A program made the position numbers and the translations under genes. From contig JAKUHH010000156.1 of the NCBI GenBank assembly GCA_022701365.1, positions 1 to 64,000 of the forward strand: 64,000 bases of DNA. Direction: 5' to 3'. The stretch comes from Mycocentrospora acerina. Its lineage: Eukaryota; Ascomycota; Dothideomycetes; Pleosporales. The notes below the pieces were generated by a model. The model saw nothing but the letters and a program-made list of their open reading frames with translations. It did no database searches and was not told the DNA's origin. How positions within the stretch are numbered: position 1 is the first letter of the stretch; each line of letters begins with the position of its first letter. Shown piece after piece: positions 55,921 through 64,000 of this stretch.

Positions 55921-57136
55921 ACAGTAGGAGTGCAAGTCAAGTTGCGTTCAAGGTCGAGAAATCCCAGGATACAGGCGTCAATTATGAGCGTGTCGCAAAA
56001 CAATGTACCGATATCCAAGAAGAACCCGACAGCGATTTCACAGCAAAGCAGCAGACCAAAAAACTCAAGACAAGAAACAGCAGACAGTGACGCTTTTGTA
56101 AGCGCGCGTAACACCGCTCCGTCCGATCGCCGGTTGTTGTCCGAACCCCATCGCACCAAGCCAACCGTGCAGCAAGCTCGCCAACGCGCATCACAGGCCC
56201 AGAATCCAAAGTGTTTTCTTTCAAAGCCTTTTTAGCTCCGGGACCTCGCGGATACTGTCATCCCGGGCCCGACGACGTCATGTCATGCTTGGTGATGAGA
56301 CAGTGCACTCGGATGGGTGTTTCAAGATGCTACGGAGAAGAAGCGTGTGGGAGGGAATGGTGGACGTGGTGGGCTTGGACAGGTGCTTGTTTCTGGCGGA
56401 GGAAGGGATGGGATGCGTTGTGCTGGGGGTAACGTGGTAGGGCTGGATCATTGGGAGGAAATGGGCGTTGGGGGTATGCATGCGTGGTGCGTACGGGAAG
56501 GCAAGTGCGGATCATTAGGGCTCGCTAGGCTTGCTAGGCGATAGTAGAATAGTGGGGAAGGATGTCATGGGATGACGATTCGTCAGGGTTGACGGATCGT
56601 AGAGATCTCAATGCGGAAATGTAATTCGTGTGTTTTTGTAACGTTTTAGGTGTTTGTGGAGTTGTTTGCGCGGATGCAATGTTTCTCGATCTTCTGGCTC
56701 CTCACATGCTTGCTCGTGTGTGTCCCTGCATGGAAGCTAAATGACGTGGTAGTCCACCTGCTTCCGCCCCCCTGTCCATGAAGACAACAACACACAACAA
56801 GTTTGACTTTATTCTTCTTCTCATCCCCTTGCATGCGTTATGCAGACACCTCGTGACTGTGCTGCCCGACTATCTTTCAAAGCTGTTGGCGATCCGGATT
56901 TTAATGAGCGCGACACACCGAGAGCTTATAAACGGCGGACGTGCGGGAACATCCGCGTAGTTAGTTTCCCGTATACCGTATGCAGTTCATATTCGGCGCT
57001 GACTCATTTGTAAGAAGCTGTGCAATAATCGAAGGAATTACAAAGCGCAAGCAGCGCGATGGAGCGTCTGAGTGAAATTCTAATTAAGCTTATGACATCA
57101 CTATCAAAATATACACCATAATGCTCTGTTGTCGTT
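55921..57136. other. 1.2 kb without a confident gene
   Basis: A minus-strand frame at 55905-56159 is hydrophobic (FFGLLLCCEIAVGFFLDIG) and runs toward the membrane-protein gene, but no acceptable splice joins them. Other frames are short and repeat-biased. Confidence 0.45.
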
Positions 57137-57616
57137 TTATGCTCCCAGTTCACCATCTAGATCCCTCCTCCGCTTCACAGGTCTCTCAAACTCCTTGGTT
57201 TTTGGATTGTATTTGACGATGAGAGCCTCGTCACGGTGCTTCCAGCTTCTTGTGCCCTGTTCAACTGCTTGCATGGCAGTCCGGCCAGTCGGCGTGCGCT
57301 CGGAGATTGTGCTCCCCGTTCCAGAAGGTGACATTGACAGTTTGGTTTGAACTGCAGGGATATGCAGTTCTGAATGAAATACTGAAGATGGAAGTTGAAG
57401 GGGTTGTTTTAGTAAACTGTCTTCTGGCCGTGCCGGGATTCTATGCTGCTGTGATTCCATTGCATGCTTCTCGCATGCCCTTTGGCGTTGAGTCTCCAAA
57501 ACTCTATAGTCGGTACAATAGATGATCATCAATGGGTCATCGCATTTGGCGCATTGGCGGGAATGAACGACTTTGCAAGGGCAAAACTCGAAAGATGTGT
57601 ATTCGTGGTGACACAT
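57137..57616 (-). CDS. small cysteine-rich protein, function unknown
   Basis: Intact 159-residue frame starting MCHHEYTSFEFCPCKVVHS. The first 50 residues contain eight cysteines and three histidines, spaced in C-x-C and C-x2-C pairs (FCPCK, QCAKCDD) plus ACEKH, compatible with a zinc-binding module. The rest is polar; it ends with KYNPKTKEFERPVKRRRDLD, a possible nuclear localisation signal. Composition looks coding, but I recognise no family. It is isolated from neighbours by several hundred bases on each side. Confidence 0.6.
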   Translation of the reverse strand: MCHHEYTSFEFCPCKVVHSRQCAKCDDPLMIIYCTDYRVLETQRQRACEKHAMESQQHRIPARPEDSLLKQPLQLPSSVFHSELHIPAVQTKLSMSPSGTGSTISERTPTGRTAMQAVEQGTRSWKHRDEALIVKYNPKTKEFERPVKRRRDLDGELGA

Positions 57617-58193
57617 CTGAGCTAATATTTGCGATGCGATAGATATGGCTTTTCTTTACGCTATTCAAGTTCCTGTCCTTGGTGTGAGGACATATATTCC
57701 TTCTTGGCGTTGGAGAGTTGCGTTGGCTTTGTGGATTCGACGCCAGATCTGGTTATATAACATCGGATGTCGTAGATAAGCATATGGCTTGAAGAGCTCG
57801 AAGAAATTCTACTAAGCAAGGAGTGTTAAGCTTGAAACGGAGGAAAAGTTAATGCAGCCACTAGAGGAAGTTGCTCATCCTTAAGGATCATCGTTTGGAA
57901 ATCGCAACACCTATCGAAAAGCATTACAGAATCTAGATTTTGGGATTGATACACAGCTACTGTCTGAGTTGCGCTCGCAAAAATTTGTTGTCATGGCAGG
58001 GCTATTGATATGCGTTTGACTCGTTGAAGAAGCAAATAGGATGGTTCAGATCGAACATACCAAACGCCACCGTTTTCGCAAACAATTGTGTTGGATTTAT
58101 CCAGGTCTTCCAAAAGGGAAAGATCGGCTTGCCAAAAGGCCGTTTCGTTGTCTACCTGCCACACCATCACGCTTGCTGAGTTCATCACAGATT
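57617..58193. other. intergenic region
   Basis: No supported gene. The right end overlaps the 3' region of TTI1. Confidence 0.5.
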
Positions 58194-61100
58194 TCACAGC
58201 CGCACAAAGTGCCAATGAGGTCTGCCAACAGGTGTTTTGCCCACCGGCGGGAATTTTTCATCCACAGTAGCAGAGTCGTTCTGTTTCGCAGGGGGGTATT
58301 GCTTGCTCTTTTGGTACATGCGCAGCCAAACTGCATCTGCGTTGCTGTACGCTAGAGCCTGACGCACACCAATCCTGTCCAGTACTGGATCTAGTATATT
58401 CAGCATCTCGTCAAATCGCTCGTTTCGGACCACTACGTGTTGAGCGATTGCGCACAACAGACCCACGAGACTGTTCCAGATCATACGCGTTGGCGCATCG
58501 ACGTACATTTCTGGTCGGAAGGAGTTGAACCTAGGACCAGGGTTCATGGACAATGCGCTCATACTGGTCTCTATAGGGGAGATATTTACAGAGGTAGATA
58601 ACAATCTTCCACTACTGGCGCGATTGTCCGCTCGTTGTTTGGTACGGTGATGCACTTTTGTCAAAATGTCCCATGCATCATCAATGCGGCTCCTCATGAA
58701 ATCACCGGCGTGCTCACACATCAGGGCAACGATATCTAGGGCATTGGAAACTATAAAAGCCTCTTCATCCTGCAAACGTGGCAGCAAAACTGGCCAAAGC
58801 GTGTTGATGAGCGGTAGGAAAGAATTTTCGTGTTTCGCGAGTGCAGGAATCGTGGTCCTGAGAAGAGAAAGGAGAGAGTTTCGCAGGCTCGATGAAGTTG
58901 ATGTGAGATAGTGCTGCGTGAGCTTGGAGATTGTAAGCAAGATCTCGAAAGTTCTTGGAGTGGGAGGAGGAGGATCTGGGGCATCGGGAGGCTGCTCTGT
59001 GTCGTCGGTTGGGTCTTCATCGCGGCTCTTTTCAGACTCCATCGAGAAAGTTTCTTTCCATGGCTGTTGAGGAAAGGGAATCCTAGATTGCTCCTCATCA
59101 TCTTTCTCTCTCTTGCGAGCCTCAGTATCTAGCTTCTTAAGTGTCTCGACAACATCTGCCATAGTAACTACTTTCTGACTGTGCAAATTTAGATTGGTTT
59201 CGTTGCCTACAGTGATAGCAAGTTGTGGTGCCTTGACACCTTCCTCTGTCATTCCCTTTAGGACAGAAAACAGGAGTTCCGCAAGCTTAGGGTATCCGTG
59301 ATATCTCTCTAGCGCGTCGAAAATGCTTCCAACTACATCGTCTAAATAGGGCAAGAGAGATGGACCGCATAGCCGCATCATCATCAACAGTACCTGGGGG
59401 GCCTGAGGCGATACATCTCCCATGGCAAGCTTCAGCCCTACCGCGTTGACTATGTAGTCAACATTTTCAATCACGAGTTCGCTTGCACTTGAATATCCAC
59501 ATGCTTCTGATATGATGTTCAAGCAAGTGAGTGCATGGTCTCGAAGCGCAACGTTGGGGCTGCCGAGATAATGAAGCACCGGATATAGAATCTCACTCAA
59601 CTCTGCCCGGAAGTCAACTTTGTATCGCAGTGCCTGTAGCGCAACAGTCTCGAGGGCCAGCGCGTAAAAGTGCCACGGGACGCTTATCTCCGTCTCTCGC
59701 TTGTTCAGAATTGTTACTGAATGTGCGTAGAGATCGTCTAGAAGTTCTTCCCGTAAGCTGGGTGCTCCCATGTCTATGAAGTCATCAAAAGAGAGACTTG
59801 TTGTCGTCACGTCTTTGAGAAGGTTGACCGAAATCCAGAAACTGCCCAGCTGCATATCCTGGGATCCAGTATCGACTGTCCGAACAAGGCTTTGTACAAC
59901 TGTCATCGCTGAATCTGACTTTGCAAGCTCGTGTACCAGAAGCTTGAATTCAGACATCATGTCTTCCTGGCCTTTGAGACGCAATTTGAGTGATGGAAAA
60001 GATGAGGATTTGACAGAGGTCAGCGCTAAACTCTTCTCAGTGATGGCATCTGAACTAGATTCGGTGACGTCTTCTAGACCTTTTGACTCTGCAAAGATGG
60101 TGGATATTCCATCGCGAAGACTTTCAGCCAGTCTCTCATCGATAATGGCCGGGTTCTGTTCAAATAGACGTATCGCAACTGAAATTTGATGAATGATATG
60201 TCGTCTGCCGTAATCGTCTTTTGACTGCATGAGCCGAGGGAGAGAGACGACCCAGCTGTGAAGGCTCTCACGCAGGAGATTAGAGAGATTTTGATCAGAT
60301 GACAAAATTGCTTTCAAATCTCTTTCCACTTTGTCTTGCGAACTATCACGACCGGCGAGGCTGATTACAGTTTCGATCGCCATACCGATACAGATAAATA
60401 GCGATGTCCGGCACTCCTGTATGACACAGAGACACAGCTTCAGAAGAGCTTGTCGTACCTCCGACTTGTCATGATTCCGTAGTTTGAAGATGTTAGCTAG
60501 GGCTATCTTGATTTGGGCGGCCGTCGCCTGTAGCCATGCTGTCGAACGTGACACGTTGATGGCACCAGCAGGATTCTCTACAGGAGCCTCTTTGGGCAAG
60601 TCAACAGTCTTTCGATCGCTAAGAAGACGTAGAAATAGGGAATTCAGGACGTCCAAGCTGAGCTCAATGACTCGAAAACCTGCCCGACCACTGCTGCTGG
60701 GCGTCAGCACTTTGGTCAAGGAGGAAACCATTTTGGGAAGGAAGCTGGCGAGAGCATCATCGTCAATTACAGCAGCATTAAGGGCCTTGAGAGCCGACAA
60801 AGATTTGAGTTTGACATTGTTGGAATGACTTTCTGTCAGACTGTTGAGCATTGTGAGCACAGCCTCGCCCAGAGCAGGGACGTTCGCCGTGGCTGTGATG
60901 GCTTCTTTCCCTTTACGGGTGCGAGAGGTCTCATTTAAGAGCTCTGCCATGCACTGGAAGGATAGAGTTTGGAGTTCTTCTGAAGTGGCAGCAATACCAT
61001 TGTCTGCAGAAGAGGGCTTGGCTAAAAATGTGAAAAGGATGAGAAGTTGTCCAGACAGAGCAGGCTCGAGACCCCCACCCCACCCTGTGCGTAAAAGCGT

Positions 61101-61424
61101 TGAGATGCATTCGAGACAGAGCTCCAGGGCACGCACTGGAACTTGTCGTGAGATTCTAAGAACCTGAGATACAGGAACGAAAGCATACTCGGCAAGCTTT
61201 GCATCTATTGAGCCTGGCTTGGTAGTGATTGCTTGAAGTGTGCCCAGAAGATCTGTGAGCGCCTGGACCAGTTCTTTTCGTGCATTCGGCCTCTGTGCAA
61301 GCGATGCAGTGATTTGCAACAGCTGGATGCAAGGCTGCTTCAGCTGCAAGGTGCATAAGCATTCTATTCCATCAGATCATCAGAACTGGTCGCATACTCG
61401 CTGAAAGGCCTGCTGTCTCTCCAT
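58194..61424 (-). CDS. TTI1: Tti1, TEL2-interacting HEAT-repeat protein of the TTT complex
   Basis: Two exons: 61424-61398 (27 nt) and 61343-58194, 1058 residues. The join gives MERQQAFQRLKQPCIQLLQI, the usual fungal Tti1 start. Alpha-helical HEAT-type repeats fill the protein (ELVQALTDLLGTLQAI; LKSLSALKALNAAVIDDDAL). An acidic Pro-rich linker (SEKSRDEDPTDDTEQPPDAP) precedes a C-terminal HEAT block (RTFEILLTISKLTQHYLTST, HENSFLPLINTLWPVLLPRL, EAFIVSNALDIVALMCEHAG) that is highly typical of the family. Tti1 with Tel2 and Tti2 acts with Hsp90 to mature PIKK kinases (TOR, ATM, ATR). It is head to head with PDS5. Confidence 0.92.
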
Positions 61425-61783
61425 GTTGTCTGCTAGACAGCTTTCTCGAGGAGACGGGAGAGCTTGAAAACACAAGCTGGCTCACTGTGTTGGTCGTGGC
61501 AGGCGCGAGATGTCGGCCCAGTCGAAGGCTGTTCAAGAGGTGGGTGGACGATGAGGTAGCTGGAGTCCGTGCAGATCGCGCTAGCCAACGCGTCCAGCAG
61601 CTGCCCTCAACGCCTCGATGCCCTGATCCTCGCCGTCCAAGACATCAACGCCGCGCGTCGCCATTGAACTCGAGCACCACGCCGGCCAGTCGATTACTTT
61701 TTGACGCGCGCAGCCAGCATTGTCCTGCAACACCGCCCACACGTGCAACAGCAACGCGCCAATCCGGACGCGCACCACGCGAC
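61425..61783. promoter_or_regulatory. 359-bp bidirectional promoter (TTI1 / PDS5)
   Basis: Divergent start codons 359 bp apart. GC-rich in the right half. No specific element identified. Confidence 0.6.
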
Positions 61784-64000
61784 ATGGCTCCACGCAGTCG
61801 GCGGAGCGCTGCCGCCGCCGTGGCCGAGGTCGTCGAGGAGGAAGAGCAGGAGCAGGAGCAGGAGGAGGAGGAGCAGCATGAAGAAGGACTCAAGAAGCTG
61901 AAGTTCAAGCAGTCGCTCGTGGGGCGGCCGGGGAAGCAGATCAGCGTGGGCGACGCACTGACGCGACTCAAGGCGCTGCTGGACGAGCTGCGCACAATAG
62001 ACCAAGATGAGGCACACCGCGAGTCGCTCGCGCCCGTCGCACAACAACTGGCCCACCAGAGCCTCCTACAGCACAAGGACGCCGGCGTGCGCGCGTGGAC
62101 GGCGTGCTGCGTCGTCGACATGCTCAAGCTGTTCGCGCCAGACGCGCCATACCCCGCCTCCAAGCTGAAGGTGTGTGCTGCGACGTGACGGTGCACCGAG
62201 GCCATACTGACAGACGCGCCCAGGAAATCTTCTCCGTCATCATCGTCAAGATGCTGCCCCTCCTCGCCGACCCCTCCCATCCCTACAACAGCCAGCACAT
62301 GTACGTGCTCCGATCTCTCGCCGAATGGAAGAGCATCCTGCTCATAAACGAGATTCCCGGCTCCGACCAGCTGACCTCGGCGCTCTTTACTACCTGCTTT
62401 GACGTGCTCTCTGGGCCGTCCAAGAGCGACAACGGCGAGGAGCTGAGCAAGAATGTCGAGCACAACATGACCGAGGTTCTCTCCACGGTAATTGATGAAG
62501 CACCGGCTGTCGCGCACGACGTCGTGGACGTCATTGTTGCACAGTTTCTCTGGGCTGATCCCATCACACTGGGAAGCTCGTCCAAGGGTAAGAAGAATGC
62601 GCCAGTAGATGCGAAGCAATCAACACTGCGACGCAAAGAGGCCCCACCTGCCTACAACATGGCTAAGAACATATGCAATGCCTATCCAGAGAAGATGGCT
62701 CGCCTGATTGGCAACTACTTCAGCTCGGTGATTGTGGATTTTACAAATGCTGGTAGTTCCTTCAAGAATCAGGTCCGTCATCGAGCTGCAAGTGTCGACT
62801 CGGAAGACGAAGCACCCAAGGGCCCCTCCGAAGATGACATCAACGAGGCGAACAAGGCTCACAGGTTGCTCAGGGAGCTTTGGAAGTGCTGTCCGGGTGT
62901 TCTTCAGGAGATAATCCCCCACCTACAAGACGAGCTAGGCACAGAGAACGTCCAGCTACGACAACTCGCTACTGAAACCTTTGGGGACATGATATCTGGC
63001 ATCGGTGCAGCCGGTCCGCCTCCTCTCCCTGACATGGACCCAGTAGCCTACCCCTCACAAAGTCTCGGACGCTCAGAAGCAACTAAGTCCTTCGATTTTC
63101 TCACTACACCCGCCTCCATCAACTCCTTCCCAACTCAGCATCCTGTTGCATATCACGCCTTTCTACAACGAAGAAACGACAAATCTGCTGTCATTCGTGC
63201 CTCGTGGACTACTGGTGTAGGTCGAATCCTGATGACATCGGCCGGTGGCATTGGCCTTGACCCGGAAGAAGAACAGAAGCTCCTCAAACAATTTGCCGAA
63301 TGTCTTATTGACAGCGATGAAAAGGTGCGGTTGGCGGCAGTCAAAGCTGTTGAGCACTTCGATTTCAACGATATTATCCGCAAGCTTGGCAGCAATGGTA
63401 GCATGTCGGAGCCAGGATCCATCTTGTCTAATCTCGCGGACAGAGTCAAAGACAAGAAGAGTGTCATTCACTCTGAAAGCATGAGATTGCTCGGAAAGAT
63501 TTGGGGCGTTGCCGTGGGCGCCATCGCTGAGGGGGACGACACAGTCAAGAGTCTACTCGGACTAATACCGTCGCGAATACTAGAAGCGTGCTACGTCAAT
63601 GACTTGGAAATCAACGTTCAGGTGGATCTAGTTCTGTTCGAGTCTTTGTTGCCACTTGGTTACCCGCCAATGAAACCAAAGGCCGTTGCGAATGGAGCTT
63701 CACAGGTCGTCAAAGACAGCCAGGCAAACGGAGATCAAGGATACACAGAGACAGAACTGGACAGGATCCGAGCGGAGAGACAGCTTGTACTAGTCCACAG
63801 TCTGGAAGAGAAAGCCAAGAAGGTCTTTTTCGCCAAACAGGGCAACCAAGTCAGCATGTCTACATTTATGGAGCACTTCCTGAAGCTCTGCGAAGATTAC
63901 AACGGTGGCGTCATAGACAAGCAGGACAAGGATACCAAGAAGAAGCTCGAAGGACTTATCAACTATTGGGCAAGAACACTCCCAAATTCAGCCCGTGTGA
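61784..64000 (+). CDS. PDS5: Pds5 cohesin-associated HEAT protein (C-terminus outside the window)
   Basis: Two exons seen: 61784-62170 and 62224 to the window end; about 721 residues are visible and the frame is still open. The N-terminus MAPRSRRSAAAAVAEVVEEE leads into a Glu/Gln-rich tract (residues 15-34). Then GLKKLKFKQSLVGRPGKQIS and LTRLKALLDELRTIDQDEAH begin the HEAT array. Conserved Pds5 features are KDAGVRAWTACCVVDMLKLFAPDAPYP, YVLRSLAEWKSILLINE, VVDVIVAQFL, YNMAKNICNAYPEKMARLIG and KVRLAAVKAVEHFDF. Pds5 binds Scc1 and Wapl and regulates cohesin loading and release. Fungal homologues run to about 1300-1500 residues, so roughly half is missing. Confidence 0.92.

Noticed and set aside
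1..64000. CRISPR arrays, prophage, rRNA genes or intact transposable elements
   Set aside because: No regularly spaced repeats, transposase/reverse-transcriptase motifs or rRNA-like sequence were seen in this eukaryotic window.

Overview
This is a stretch of an intron-rich filamentous ascomycete genome. The evidence is short introns of about 42-120 nt with GTANGT-type donors, compact intergenic spaces, two tRNA genes with introns, several Zn(II)2Cys6 regulators, a fungal rhodopsin-domain membrane protein and a GH47 mannosidase. The protein set fits Pezizomycotina, probably Dothideomycetes, but the class is an inference. All coding models below were spliced by hand and checked for phase across every junction. 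Coordinates give the span from start codon to stop codon, with introns listed in the evidence.

Left part (1-23 kb): a (TTA)n microsatellite, tRNA-Val(CAC), a low-complexity fungal protein of unknown function (3.2-4.7 kb), Sec61 beta (5.5-6.3 kb), a Zn2Cys6 regulator (8.3-10 kb), an MDR-type NADP oxidoreductase (10.8-11.8 kb), a DXD glycosyltransferase (13.2-14.4 kb), a GABA/choline-type permease (14.6-16.4 kb, minus), a rhodopsin-domain membrane protein (17.6-19 kb), a GH47 alpha-mannosidase (20.2-22 kb, minus) and, head to head with it, Mediator subunit Med20 (22.4-23.2 kb).

Middle (24-41 kb) is housekeeping: the four-RRM protein Nrd1/Mrn1 (minus), ALG8 glucosyltransferase, the ISW2-complex subunit Itc1/Acf1-like protein, the SAGA subunit Sgf73 (SCA7 domain), an equilibrative nucleoside transporter (minus) and the RNA polymerase II import factor Iwr1. 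Secretory-pathway genes (SEC61B, GH47, ALG8, DXD transferase) and chromatin/transcription genes (MED20, ITC1, SGF73, IWR1, later TTI1 and PDS5) recur across the window, but I see no evidence that this is more than ordinary gene order.

Right part: 40.7-52.1 kb has an accessory character. Two divergently transcribed Zn2Cys6 regulators are followed by a membrane-anchored carboxylesterase, a COMT-type O-methyltransferase, a tRNA-Thr(AGU) in AT-rich DNA and a POT/PTR2 transporter. This looks like a small tailoring/transport cluster without a backbone enzyme. After about 2 kb without a gene come an F-box protein, a small multi-pass membrane protein, a cysteine-rich small protein, the 1058-residue HEAT protein Tti1 (minus) and, head to head with it, the cohesin regulator Pds5, which runs off the right edge.

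The least ordinary signals are in gene architecture: first coding exons that hold only the ATG (Sec61 beta, Itc1), two GC-AG introns, and 17-19 nt micro-exons in Itc1. No CRISPR array, virus or intact transposon was seen.
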